Shown in pieces: positions 18,093 through 25,814 of a DNA stretch of 64,000 bases. A program made the position numbers and the translations under genes. The notes beneath the pieces were generated by a model. The model did no database searches. It was not told the origin of the DNA and saw only the letters and a program-made list of their open reading frames with translations. The stretch comes from PALSA-612 sp963846915 (GTDB lineage Bacteria > Actinomycetota > Thermoleophilia > Gaiellales > Gaiellaceae). The stretch is taken from the NCBI GenBank assembly GCA_963846915.1, contig CAWJXV010000002.1, positions 205,347 through 269,346 of the forward strand, in the 5' to 3' direction. The first letter of the stretch is position 1. Each line of letters begins with the position of its first letter.

Positions 18093-18566
18093 TCAGCCGG
18101 CTTCGGGCGGCGGCTGGGGTATTCGCTCCCGCCCGATCCAGGGCCTGCGCCCGGGAACGAGGTCGATCTCGAACCAGACCTCGAGCTCGCCGGGCCTGCG
18201 GCGGTAGCCCCAGCGATCAGCCAGCACGTCGATCAGGGCGATCCCGCGGTGGCCCGCCCGGAGCGCCGCGTGGTCGCCGAGCACCGCGAGTGGGTCGTAG
18301 CCGAGCCCGCCGTCGACGACCGCAACCCGGAGCGTGTGCCCGTCGCACACCGTGTCGAGCTGGAAGCGCTCTTCGGAGGACAGTCCGGCGTGGCGGACGA
18401 CGTTGCTGACGAGCTCGCCGGTCAGGAGCTGGGCGGTGAAGCGGACGTCCGGGAGCGAGCGTAGCTCCGCGACCTCGCCGATCGCCCGCCGCGCCTCCTG
18501 CGTCGGGTCTCCTCCCACGGTCAAGAGGACGGTCGATCGTGGGTCCTCGTGATCTCGGAGCGTCAA
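18093..18566 (-). CDS. anti-sigma-type histidine-kinase-like ATPase (RsbW family)
   Basis: 157 residues with a GHKL/HATPase fold: the N-box helix TGELVSNVVRHAG holds the Asn, followed by LRVAVVDGGLGYDP (G1-type motif) and GHRGIALIDVLADRWGYRRR (G2-type). Proteins of this type bind sigma factors or antagonists and are often controlled by partner-switching. No cognate sigma or anti-anti-sigma gene is adjacent. A second family member lies at 63104-63640. The gene is divergent from the CEC-motif protein at 18663. Confidence 0.8.
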   Translation of the reverse strand: MTLRDHEDPRSTVLLTVGGDPTQEARRAIGEVAELRSLPDVRFTAQLLTGELVSNVVRHAGLSSEERFQLDTVCDGHTLRVAVVDGGLGYDPLAVLGDHAALRAGHRGIALIDVLADRWGYRRRPGELEVWFEIDLVPGRRPWIGRERIPQPPPEAG

Positions 18567-18662
18567 AGCAAACGTTCACCCCGATCTGACAGCCGGAGGC
18601 GAGTTGTCGTTTTCCGGCTCGATACCCCTCACCGTGACGTCAAAACCGGTACAACCCGACGC

Positions 18663-19001
18663 GTGCCCGATCGAGAGAAGCGGCTGGCGCTGAACGAAGC
18701 GCTGTTCCGCGAGATCAACGAGCGGCTCGAATCGCGGCTCCCGGTGGCCACCGCGGGGGAGAGCCGGCTGGCCGTTCTCTGCGAGTGCGCGAACCCGGAC
18801 TGCACCGAGCGGATCCAGATCGCGACGGCCGAGTACGCGGCGGTCCGCTCGGATTCGCGCCAGTTCGTCGTCGTGCCCGGCCACGAGTTCGTCGACGTCG
18901 AGGAGGTCGTCACGCGCAACGACCGCTTCGAGATCGTCCGCAAGACGGGCGTCGCGGGAGAGTTCGCCGAGCTCCTCGACTCGGACACGCCGCCGAGCTA
19001 G
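18663..19001 (+). CDS. conserved hypothetical protein with CxCxxxxxC motif
   Basis: A 112-residue protein beginning at GTG 18663. After a helical start (KRLALNEALFREINERLE), residues near 40 read CECANPDCTERI, a compact Cys cluster that may bind metal, followed by LxxAEYAAVR and FVVVPGHEFVDVEEVV. I recognise this as an unnamed domain pattern frequent in Thermoleophilia-type genomes; its function is unknown. No clear ribosome site is seen, so the start may be off. The gene diverges from the RsbW-like gene. Confidence 0.62.
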   Translation: MPDREKRLALNEALFREINERLESRLPVATAGESRLAVLCECANPDCTERIQIATAEYAAVRSDSRQFVVVPGHEFVDVEEVVTRNDRFEIVRKTGVAGEFAELLDSDTPPS

Positions 19002-19092
19002 CACGTCGACTGCCGCGAGCGCCGCGGGCGAGAGCGGATCGACCCCTCGACGCCCCGGCCGCGGCGAGAAGCGGGTCGCTTAGACTCCCGGC

Positions 19093-19497
19093 ATGCCTCT
19101 CGACGTTGCTGCCTTGAAGGAGATCCCCCTGTTCGGGACTCTCTCCGACGAGCAGCTGGAGCAGCTTCCGCCGCTCTTCAACGAGGTGTCCTTCACGCCT
19201 GGACACGTCATCGCTCACGAGGGGAGGCCGGGTTTCGGTTTTTTCGTGATCGAGTCCGGAACCGCCAAGGTGACGATTCACGGAGAGGAGCGAAACTCGC
19301 TCGGCCCCGGCTCCTGCTTCGGGGAGATCGCCCTCGTCGACTCCGGCCCTCGCGCCGCGACCGTCACCGCCGAGACTCCACTGACTGCGCACATGCTGAG
19401 CGGACTCGAGTTCCGGTCGCTCGTCGGCGAGAATCCCGGCCTGGCGTTACCGCTGCTGCAGGGCCTGTGGCAGATGCTGGGCCGCGAAGACGACTGA
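19093..19497 (+). CDS. single-domain cyclic-nucleotide-binding protein
   Basis: A 134-residue protein consisting only of a cNMP-binding (CRP-like) domain: LFGTLSDEQLEQL helix, GHVIAHEGRPGFGFFVIESGTAKV, GPGSCFGEIALVDSGPRAATVTAET (the phosphate-binding cassette with Gly-Glu and Arg-Ala) and a final helix. No DNA-binding or enzymatic domain follows, so it may act as a ligand-responsive partner. The presence of FGEIAL and RAATVTA is consistent with ligand binding. The adjacent fragment downstream is an integrase remnant. Confidence 0.8.
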   Translation: MPLDVAALKEIPLFGTLSDEQLEQLPPLFNEVSFTPGHVIAHEGRPGFGFFVIESGTAKVTIHGEERNSLGPGSCFGEIALVDSGPRAATVTAETPLTAHMLSGLEFRSLVGENPGLALPLLQGLWQMLGREDD

Positions 19498-19515
19498 GCC
19501 GGCTCGGGCCTGCGA

Positions 19516-19620
19516 GGGCTCGACGAGCAACCGCCCCACGCGGTCCGGCACACTTACGCCACGTTCGCGATCGCGGCGGGCGTGTCTCTCTTCGAGGTCG
19601 CCTGCTTCATGAGCCGGACG
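19516..19620 (+). pseudogene. C-terminal remnant of a tyrosine recombinase (integrase)
   Basis: One frame, beginning with GLDEQPPHAVRHTYATFAIA and followed by AGVSLFEVACFMSRT, matches the end of phage-type integrases, where LRHTYATFAIAAGVSLFELARFMG precedes the catalytic Tyr. The R-H-T-Y motif residues (Arg, His) are visible; the conserved following Tyr-Gly-His segment and the whole N-terminal and most of the catalytic domain are absent. The fragment follows immediately after the cyclic-nucleotide-binding gene, so the rest was probably lost by recombination. It marks past integration activity in this region. Confidence 0.7.
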
Positions 19621-19699
19621 CCCGGGAACGAACGAGGCGCGCATTGGACAAGCTTCGTAGCCAGAACCGGCGAAGCGTGGAGAGCAGGAGAGGAGCCCG

Positions 19700-19966
19700 T
19701 TGACACGGCTACGAGTCCCGAAGGGGTTCAGCGAGCACATGCCGGGCGGCGACTATGAAGTCCTTTACGTCCGTCCAGCAGCAGGCGAGATTCAGCTGGC
19801 GCCCACGCGGCTCAGCCTCGGGCAGAAGGACAAGCCGGAGTGGGGCTCACTGCAGCGCCACGCCGGCGTCCGAATCGAGTGCGTCAACTGTCGAGGCTGG
19901 TACGAAGTCCGAGACATTCCGATCGACGAGGTCCGAGGCTGGCGCTGCTCGCCGTGCTCTGGCTGA
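19700..19966 (+). CDS. zinc-ribbon-containing small protein
   Basis: 88 residues from TTG 19700, supported by an excellent ribosome site (GGAGAGGAG at about 19687-19695). The C-terminus has a CVNC and CSPC pair, about 25 residues apart, likely a zinc ribbon. The N-terminal half (GGDYEVLYVRPAAGEI) is of unknown kind. It lies between the integrase remnant and the Tad-like gene, in the accessory region. No function assigned. Confidence 0.55.
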   Translation: MTRLRVPKGFSEHMPGGDYEVLYVRPAAGEIQLAPTRLSLGQKDKPEWGSLQRHAGVRIECVNCRGWYEVRDIPIDEVRGWRCSPCSG

Positions 19967-20013
19967 ACCAACGGCGAGCCGCTATGGCGTACGGTCGGTG
20001 CCTCGAGGGCCTG

Positions 20014-21015
20014 TCAGGGGGCGTTGGGGTTGTCGATGAGTTGGCTTGTGGTGGCGCCGAAGTAGGTCGTCGTGTCGGTGGTGCCGGCGCCGCCCCAGTC
20101 GACCTTGGTGAAGGACCCGGTGATCGTCCCACTGTTGCCTTTGAAGGTGTAGTCGGTGACGGTGAAGCCGGCGAAGCCGATCACGTGATATTGGAGGTTG
20201 GCGCCGTTTCCTTGCGTTTGGTCGTAGACGGGAAAGAGCAGTGTGTGGCCGATCATCTGGTCCATGGCGTCTTTGACCTGGGAGGAGTTGAACTTCGCGC
20301 CGGGATCGCTGTTCAGCCAGACCGGCGCGGCCGTCGTGCAGCCGCAGCCCTGGGTGATCCAGCTTGCCAGCGTGCCCGGGCTCGTACCGCCGCTCGAGCC
20401 GTCGATGTTGATGATCCCGAAGCCGCCCGGCCCGACCTTGTTCAGGTCGAGGGTGGTCGACACGCCGAAGCACGGGCAGCCGGAGCCTGCCAGTTCGGGT
20501 TGTGTGTTGATGACGCCGAAGGGGGCAGAGCCGTAGGCGGCTCCGAGGTTGTCGGCGCGTGCGACCGCGGTGGCACCGACCTCGGCGGAGTTGATCCCGA
20601 TCACCCCGAGGAAGTGGCTGGGAGCCGTCGCCTGGGTCTGCGCCGTGACCGTGTCGTTGGGCAGGTACTTGGTCGAGAAGCTGATCGAGCTGATGGCGCC
20701 GCCGTTCTTGGCCGCGTAGGCCTGCGCGTCCGTGGTTGCCTGATCCGTGTTCGCAGGCAGATCCCCGACGGCGGCAAGCGCCGCCGAATCAGCAATCGCC
20801 TGTTGGCTGCGGTGAGACTGATACCAGCTGCCGACGTCGACCGCGAAGCCCGCCACAGCGCAGATGGCGACCATGCTGATGGCCACCAGCGCAAGCACCT
20901 GGCCACGCTCTCCACGAAGCCTCCTGAAACGCCTGCCCAAACGCGCATGACTCGGACGCAACGCACGTACCCCCGACAGCAGTCGACTGAACGCTCTCGA
21001 GATCGGCAGAACCAC
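20014..21015 (-). CDS. Tad-like pilus/secretion protein (TadE/TadG family)
   Basis: A 333-residue protein. After about 35 arginine-rich residues comes RGQVLALVAISMVAICAVAGF, a transmembrane segment of the TadE/TadG (Flp pilus) type, then VDVGSWYQSHRSQQAIADSAALAA, the usual downstream pattern. The remaining extracellular part is Gly/Ser/Thr-rich, with a CPC and a CGC motif and a possible beta-rich domain. Such proteins sit in the membrane and take part in pilus assembly or secretion, but no tad operon genes are nearby. The start is GTG 21015, not certain. Confidence 0.65.
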   Translation of the reverse strand: MVLPISRAFSRLLSGVRALRPSHARLGRRFRRLRGERGQVLALVAISMVAICAVAGFAVDVGSWYQSHRSQQAIADSAALAAVGDLPANTDQATTDAQAYAAKNGGAISSISFSTKYLPNDTVTAQTQATAPSHFLGVIGINSAEVGATAVARADNLGAAYGSAPFGVINTQPELAGSGCPCFGVSTTLDLNKVGPGGFGIINIDGSSGGTSPGTLASWITQGCGCTTAAPVWLNSDPGAKFNSSQVKDAMDQMIGHTLLFPVYDQTQGNGANLQYHVIGFAGFTVTDYTFKGNSGTITGSFTKVDWGGAGTTDTTTYFGATTSQLIDNPNAP

Positions 21016-21109
21016 CAGGGGGCACGAGCCACTTATTGAGGGATTCGGGCAGCCCGACCGCCCACGCGCGCTAGAAGATCAGCTTCTCGCGGGAAGAACG
21101 TTCGACCCG

Positions 21110-21209
21110 TCTGAGCTGATCTCAGACGATCCGAGCGGATCTGAGGTGCCTAACCGATGTGCCTTCAGACGTGGCCCGACCACGCTCGGGAGATGTAGCG
21201 CTTCTCGCG
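21110..21209. repeat. direct repeat copy A (degenerate efp 3' end, putative attachment site)
   Basis: About 80% identical over 100 bp to 25716-25814, with 23 identical bases at the right end (21187-21209) beginning CGGGAGATGTAGCG. On the minus strand the copy encodes the last residues of EF-P (EKRYISRA) but with the stop replaced by Trp, so it is a displaced efp tail. Sequence to its left is similar between both copies, including CTGAG/CTCAG-type inverted elements. It forms the left limit of a 4.6-kb segment. Confidence 0.75.
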
Positions 21210-21329
21210 AATATCGCTCAACCAAACGGCGTAGCCGCTGTTTGTACCCCGTTCTTGTATCCCCGGGCGCGGCGGTCGAACGCTCAGCTGGCTAACGCTT
21301 CGGTAGTTGTCTTAGGTTGACATGATGAA

Positions 21330-21362
21330 AGACCCGCCGGGGACGCATAGCCCGGCGGGTCT
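21330..21362. terminator. perfect 12-bp hairpin, likely terminator
   Basis: AGACCCGCCGGG at 21330-21341 pairs with CCCGGCGGGTCT at 21351-21362 around a 9-base loop, with AAA before it. No long T run follows. Gene-free stretch 21016-21422 contains this hairpin, the repeat copy A and no other feature I can identify. Confidence 0.55.
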
Positions 21363-21422
21363 GTGGCTCTCTACTTTCGCGAGTTCGGCTAGCGCGGGGG
21401 CTAGGCAGTGGCACTCGCGTCA

Positions 21423-21752
21423 CTAACCTGCGTCGGCATGCACCTTGGCAACGAGAGGGCAAGTCGCGTCGATGTTCTGAAGCTTGCGAGACCGGGCCTG
21501 CTCATGGACTGCCGGGCTGACCCCATGCGCAGAGAAGACAACACGCGCGCCGACCGGCACGTCCTCCTCTGAGTCGACAAAGACCGCGCCACGATCCTCG
21601 AGATCGCGCACGACATGGATGTTGTGGACGATCTGTTCGCGAACGTAGACGGGAGCACCCCACAAGGACAACGCCTCCTCGACCGTTTCCACTGCGCGTT
21701 GCACGCCGGCGCAGTAGCCGCGTGGGGCGGCGAGAACGATGCGTGTGATCAC
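21423..21752 (-). pseudogene. truncated IspH (HMBPP reductase) N-terminal fragment
   Basis: 109 residues that match the first third of IspH: IVLAAPRGYCAGVQRAVETV with the first iron-sulfur Cys (Cys14), REQIVHNIHVV, DVPVGARVVFSAHGVSP and DATCPLVAKVHA with the second Cys (Cys98). A full IspH has about 310 residues and a third cluster Cys plus C-terminal substrate residues; here the frame ends seven residues after the second motif. It is therefore a broken or partial copy, in the repeat-bounded segment. Whether a complete ispH exists elsewhere cannot be seen in the window. Confidence 0.85.
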
Positions 21753-21812
21753 GGATTAGCGTCGACGTCTAACACTTGCAACTGAACCTCGATCCTGTGC
21801 GGTGCTGGCGCG

Positions 21813-22223
21813 TCACTCGCTAGCGCTCTGCTCGGTACCGGACGATTCGATGGTTGGACGTTCTTCCTCGAGGCGCTGGGTATCGGGATCAGACGGGGCC
21901 ACCGGATAGGGCGGCACTGCGACGCTCGTCGTAGGGGATGTCGAGGGTTTGGGGCGACGCGACGCTTTCCTCGGCGTCGTCTTCTTCGCCTTCTCGATCG
22001 ACTCGAGGCGCTGCTCCAGTTCCGCCACACGCCCGGCCAGCGGATCGAACGAACGCAATCTCGTCGCGGCGTCATGCAGTCGGTCGCCCACTCCGTCTAG
22101 CACCTCAACGACTGCGCGACGCGGGAAGTCAACCAACTGGCGAAGTGCGTCTTCCCCCGCATCGGCGAGCTTCGAGATCGCGTCGCGCTCAGGTCCCTTC
22201 CCGCGTTTTTTCGTTGGAGCCAT
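21813..22223 (-). CDS. coiled-coil protein of unknown function
   Basis: 136 residues from ATG 22223. Basic N-terminus (MAPTKKRGKG), helical ISKLADAGEDALRQLVDFPR, then VAELEQRLESIEKAKK, a heptad-like coiled coil, and a disordered Pro/Ser/Thr-rich C-terminal third. Phasin- or nucleoid-associated-like architecture is imaginable, but no family is secure. It lies upstream of the IspH fragment in the same direction; its base composition is lower in GC than the flanking core genes. Confidence 0.55.
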   Translation of the reverse strand: MAPTKKRGKGPERDAISKLADAGEDALRQLVDFPRRAVVEVLDGVGDRLHDAATRLRSFDPLAGRVAELEQRLESIEKAKKTTPRKASRRPKPSTSPTTSVAVPPYPVAPSDPDTQRLEEERPTIESSGTEQSASE

Positions 22224-22492
22224 GCCCCGACGATACCGAGGCCCTCGCCAAACGCAATCGCCCAATCCGGGTGATGTGGAGTTAAGTGGTGTGACGCTCG
22301 CGTGAGCGGGGCGGCTTCGGGCTCGCTCAGGTTTTCTCGAGTTGGAGGAATTGCGTGCGGAGCGCCTCGGTTGCCTGTTGCTGTTCGGCGAGCAGCCGTT
22401 CGACCTCGCGCATCGGCCAGGAGTAGGTCGAGCTGCCCGCGTCGTCCGTTCTGGACGATGCCTTGGGGGGCGATTCGTCGTAGGCTCCGTGC

Positions 22493-23005
22493 GTGACGAG
22501 GACCGTGCTCGTGATCGGCGTCGCAGCCGCGACTGTTTCTGTGGCGTTCGCGGGGTCGAGCTGGGCGTCGTCCACGGGGTCGAGCAAGCGCCTTTCGAAG
22601 GCCGAGTGGACGACCTATCAGAAGGCGAACAAGTCTTTCACCTCGGTCAACGCCAAGGGCATCGCGACGTTCCGGCACTGCACCCAGATCACCCGCGGGG
22701 TCAGCCCGAGCGCGGCTCCCGACGCCTTCAAGAAGTGCCTGGATGGGACGGTCGCCAAAGTCACGAAAACGACGACCGCGTTCGGCAAGAAGCTCCAACG
22801 CTTTCAGGCCAGCGTGAGCGGCAGTTGCACGACGGCGCTCAACAACTACATCGGCAGCCTGTACGGCTGGGCGAACGTCGTTAACGGCATCCAGCACGCG
22901 GTGTCGCTCGGGCAGCTGCCCACGACCGCGAACGCACAGACCGCCTACGGCCAGATCACGAGGGCCGCGAAAGCGTTCACCAAGTCCTGCCGGCCGGCCG
23001 GCTGA
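22493..23005 (+). CDS. secreted four-cysteine protein
   Basis: 170 residues from GTG 22493. Residues 4-25 (TVLVIGVAAATVSVAFAGSS) make a signal peptide, and the mature part has four Cys (FRHCTQI, FKKCLDG, SGSCTTA, KSCRPAG), enough for two disulfides. The remainder is alanine/threonine/lysine-rich and probably helical. No recognised domain. It is in the middle of the repeat-bounded segment; neighbours include membrane proteins, suggesting envelope-related cargo. The function is unknown. Confidence 0.6.
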   Translation: MTRTVLVIGVAAATVSVAFAGSSWASSTGSSKRLSKAEWTTYQKANKSFTSVNAKGIATFRHCTQITRGVSPSAAPDAFKKCLDGTVAKVTKTTTAFGKKLQRFQASVSGSCTTALNNYIGSLYGWANVVNGIQHAVSLGQLPTTANAQTAYGQITRAAKAFTKSCRPAG

Positions 23006-23243
23006 GCCCCGACGCTCGCACAGGGCTTGCGGCTCACGCGAATCGCGTCGAGGCGAACGGGCCGTTCCGTGTGCGGTAGTAAAGCTCTGATGGATTCAGG
23101 GCCGGGCCCATCACGAACTCGGCGAGTCTGCGTGTCACGACTAGTGCAGTTCCTAGACCCTCCGTCTCCTTTTCCTCCGTCGAGGCGTTACGTCAGGACG
23201 CATCTAGGGTCGGCGGCACGCCACTGGTCGGAGCGTCACCGGT

Positions 23244-24092
23244 GTGCCCGGTGACGATGTCGTGAACCTCCTCTGGGCCAGCCTCATCGTAGTGGGTGTC
23301 GCAGCTCTTGCGATCACGGCGATGCTGCTCGTTCGCCGCCAGGCCCCGGCGGGAAGCTACTTCGAGGACGGTGACCGCGCGGCCGGCGTCTTCGGTGTCC
23401 TCGCCACGGGGTTCGCGGTGCTCCTGGGTTTCGTCGTCTTCCTGGCTTTCGAGAGCTATGACACCTCGCGGAGCGGCGCCGAGACCGAGGCGGAGATCGT
23501 CACACAGCAGTTCGAGACGGCACAGTTCTTCCCGGTCGCCGTGCGTGCGCGGCTCTCGGGCGAGCTCGTCTGCTATGCGCGAACGGTGATCCACCAGGAG
23601 TGGCCGCAGATGCAGTCGGGCACGCTCGGCGACACGGTCAATCCGTGGGGCGTCGCCACGTTCCGCACCCTCAAGACGGTCGAGCCACGGACCGCCTCTG
23701 AGCAGGCTGCGTATGCGAAGTGGCTCGATCAACGCTCCGACCGCGAGAACGCGCGGGCTGATCGCACTCACGGCGCCGAGGGCGTGATCCCGACGCCCCT
23801 GTGGATCGTGCTGCTGCTCAGCGCGGTGGTCATCTTCGTGTTCATGCTCTTCTTCGCCGACAGTGCCGAGCGCGCCGTCGTCCAGGCGACGATGATGGGC
23901 GGAGTGGCGATCGTGATCACGTCGACGCTGCTGCTCCTGTGGTTCCTCGACAACCCGTACAACGCCGGGGTCGGCAGCCTTCGCCCCGTCGCGATGGAGC
24001 GCGCAATCCGCATCCTCGACCAGGAGACGGCCGTCGTCGGAGGGAAGCTGACGATCCCCTGCGACGCGCGAGGCACACCGCGTGGCGGCTAA
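23244..24092 (+). CDS. DUF4239-type (bestrophin-like) membrane protein
   Basis: 282 residues beginning at GTG 23244. Two N-terminal membrane segments (VNLLWASLIVVGVAALAITA; FGVLATGFAVLLGFVVFLAF) precede ESYDTSRSGAETEAEIVTQQF, then a soluble middle, two further membrane helices (LWIVLLLSAVVIFVFMLFF; VVQATMMGGVAIVITSTLLL) and a short tail. The layout matches the DUF4239/bestrophin-like family; an ion-channel role is only an analogy. A second, more compact member lies at 57755-58552. No operon partner within 200 bp upstream. Confidence 0.7.
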   Translation: MPGDDVVNLLWASLIVVGVAALAITAMLLVRRQAPAGSYFEDGDRAAGVFGVLATGFAVLLGFVVFLAFESYDTSRSGAETEAEIVTQQFETAQFFPVAVRARLSGELVCYARTVIHQEWPQMQSGTLGDTVNPWGVATFRTLKTVEPRTASEQAAYAKWLDQRSDRENARADRTHGAEGVIPTPLWIVLLLSAVVIFVFMLFFADSAERAVVQATMMGGVAIVITSTLLLLWFLDNPYNAGVGSLRPVAMERAIRILDQETAVVGGKLTIPCDARGTPRGG

Positions 24093-24300
24093 GACGAGCA
24101 GCCCGCCAAGAGCCCTGTCGACGTAACTACCCCCACGCCCAGCCGTGCCGCTTGCGGCAGGGCTCCGCTTCATCCAAACGGAATGATGTGGCGTCCTCGC
24201 CGCGATGAGACGGTCCGGCGACAGATGAATGAGGGACGGGCTCGAACCTGTCCAGACTCGTGGCCCTTTCCCCGAGGAGATGGAGGAAAGCGAGGGATGG

Positions 24301-24696
24301 ATGTCGACACAGACCTATGACGAAGGCTCCGGCTGGCTCGGGTTCGCGGGCGTTGTGCTGCTCGCGGTCGGGTTCTTCCGGATCATCTCCGCTATCGGCT
24401 ACTTCGCCGACAGCCACAAGATGAACGACCTGACGAACGGCCTGTTCAGCACCCACAACTGGGGCTGGGGAGTCTGGGACTTGATCATCGCGGCGCTAGC
24501 GATCACGGCCGGGCTGTCGATCTTCGTGGGCGGAACGTTCGGCCGGGTCGTGGGGTACATCTGGGCGGTCTTCGTGATCGTCCAGGGCTTCACGATCATC
24601 AACATCGCGCCCTGGTACGGCGCCCTGTCGATCGCGCTCGCCGCGCTCGTCCTCTACGCGCTGGCGTCGACGCCGAAGGGGGCGCAGGCGACATGA
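24301..24696 (+). CDS. four-helix membrane protein (DUF7144-like)
   Basis: 131 residues with four hydrophobic segments: GWLGFAGVVLLAVGFFRIIS, WDLIIAALAITAGLSIFVGG, VVGYIWAVFVIVQGFTIINI and LSIALAALVLYALA. The ATG at 24301 follows GAGGG with four-base spacing; conserved hydrophobic sequence starts ten residues later. The pattern fits the DUF7144 family of small actinobacterial membrane proteins, with no known role. It overlaps the next gene by four bases (ATGA), so the two are translated together. Confidence 0.7.
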   Translation: MSTQTYDEGSGWLGFAGVVLLAVGFFRIISAIGYFADSHKMNDLTNGLFSTHNWGWGVWDLIIAALAITAGLSIFVGGTFGRVVGYIWAVFVIVQGFTIINIAPWYGALSIALAALVLYALASTPKGAQAT

Positions 24697-25130
24697 CTCG
24701 GAAGACGTGGATCATCGTCCTGGTCGCCGGCGGCATCGGCCTGGCGATCCTGATCGGCGTACTCGGCACCCGGAACGAGCCGAGCACCACCAAGGCTCAG
24801 GCGACGACGACCCTGTGCGGCAGCTTGACGGGCCTGCAGTCGTCGCTGAATACCTTGACGAGTCTCGACCCGAGCACGGCCACGAAGGACGAGCTCAACT
24901 CGGACGTCACCGCTGTCCAGAACTCATGGACGCAGGTACAGAGCGCCGCCCAGGGAGTTCAGAGCGCGAGCATGGGCTCGCTCGACAGTGCCTGGAACAG
25001 CTTCTCGTCGGCGGTCAAGAACATCCCGAACGCAAGCTCCGTGAGCGACGCCACGACGAGCGTCCAGCAGGCGGGCCAGCAGCTCCAATCGACCGCGAAA
25101 TCCACCGCGGCTTCCATCAACTGCTCCTGA
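24693..25130 (+). CDS. membrane-anchored/secreted helical protein
   Basis: 145 residues, translationally coupled to the DUF7144-like gene. An N-terminal membrane anchor or signal peptide (TWIIVLVAGGIGLAILIGVLG) is followed by a Ser/Gln/Thr-rich helical region (LCGSLTGLQSSLNTLTSL, VQSAAQGVQSASMGSL, VQQAGQQLQSTAKS) with only two Cys. Probably a periplasmic or cell-surface helical bundle. The strong coupling to the preceding membrane protein suggests a two-component complex. Confidence 0.6.
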   Translation: MTRKTWIIVLVAGGIGLAILIGVLGTRNEPSTTKAQATTTLCGSLTGLQSSLNTLTSLDPSTATKDELNSDVTAVQNSWTQVQSAAQGVQSASMGSLDSAWNSFSSAVKNIPNASSVSDATTSVQQAGQQLQSTAKSTAASINCS

Positions 25131-25273
25131 GGAGCGGTCTCGGCGCGGAACCTGGGGAAAGGGTCTCCGGTCTCCGCGCCAACGTCGTGGGAAACCCTGG
25201 CGGCTCAACTGCTCGGGGCTCGCAGCCCCTTGCCAGTGTCGCGGATGTGGCACCTTCTCGCCTCGACGGATCT

Positions 25274-25450
25274 GTGAGACGTAGCGGAGCGGATCCGGTG
25301 ACGGTGCCGTGCCTGGAGTGCGGCGTCGAGCTCGACGGCGACAGCCCGGAGCTCCGGCTCGAGCTCACCTGCGACGACGAGCCGATCGTCTACTGCAGCG
25401 AGTGTTGGGAGCGGGAGTTCGCCGACGAGGACGCGCCGAGACCGACCTAA
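25274..25450 (+). CDS. small CxxC zinc-ribbon protein
   Basis: 58 residues from GTG 25274, or 50 from the in-frame GTG at 25298. The motifs CLECGVEL and YCSECWEREF are two CxxC knuckles about 27 residues apart, typical of a zinc ribbon; the rest is acidic. No function assigned; possibly a DNA- or protein-binding accessory factor. Confidence 0.5.
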   Translation: MRRSGADPVTVPCLECGVELDGDSPELRLELTCDDEPIVYCSECWEREFADEDAPRPT

Positions 25451-25481
25451 GAGACTTCACAGTCGCGGCCGATGAACCAGC

Positions 25482-25697
25482 ATGTCATCTGGTCGATGGG
25501 TTTCGTGCGTCGCGTGCGGCATCGCGTTCGAACTGAGCGCCCGCGTCGCGTACGAGCATGCTCGGCGGGACATGCGGGATCGGTGTGCGCTCTGCCGTGG
25601 CAGCGGCGGGCCGTCGCGGGCGGCGGTCGAGCAGGCGAAGCGTTGGTGGCTCGAGCGGTTCGAGCTCGCGGAACTTCGCTCTTGGCCGCCACTTTGA
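25482..25697 (+). CDS. small CxxC zinc-binding protein
   Basis: 71 residues from ATG 25482, with VSCVACGIAFELSARVAYEH and RCALCRGSGG providing a CxxC pair, then an amphipathic, Trp-rich tail (AKRWWLERFELAELRSW). It follows the previous zinc-ribbon gene by about 30 bases in the same direction and lies immediately before repeat copy B. Function unknown. Confidence 0.5.
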   Translation: MSSGRWVSCVACGIAFELSARVAYEHARRDMRDRCALCRGSGGPSRAAVEQAKRWWLERFELAELRSWPPL

Positions 25698-25715
25698 ACG
25701 GTCGCGCGACCCCCA

Positions 25716-25814
25716 TCTGAGGTGATTTCAGACGATCTCAGCGAACCTGAGGCGAGTAACCATGCGGCCTCAGACCTCGGCTGACTACGCCCGGGAGATG
25801 TAGCGCTTCTCGCG
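25716..25814. repeat. direct repeat copy B (intact efp 3' end, putative attachment site)
   Basis: Partner of 21110-21209, about 80% identical; the 23-bp identical block is 25792-25814. Here the efp stop codon is intact. This pair flanks 4.6 kb of accessory genes. Confidence 0.75.

Noticed and set aside
19447..19740. 97-codon minus-strand frame over the integrase scrap
   Set aside because: Antisense to the recognisable integrase frame and to the zinc-ribbon gene start; no family features.
22327..22587. 86-codon minus-strand frame ending in a helical LLAEQQQATEALRTQF segment
   Set aside because: Overlaps the start of the secreted protein at 22493 and its upstream region; helical end is suggestive, but the rest has no support.
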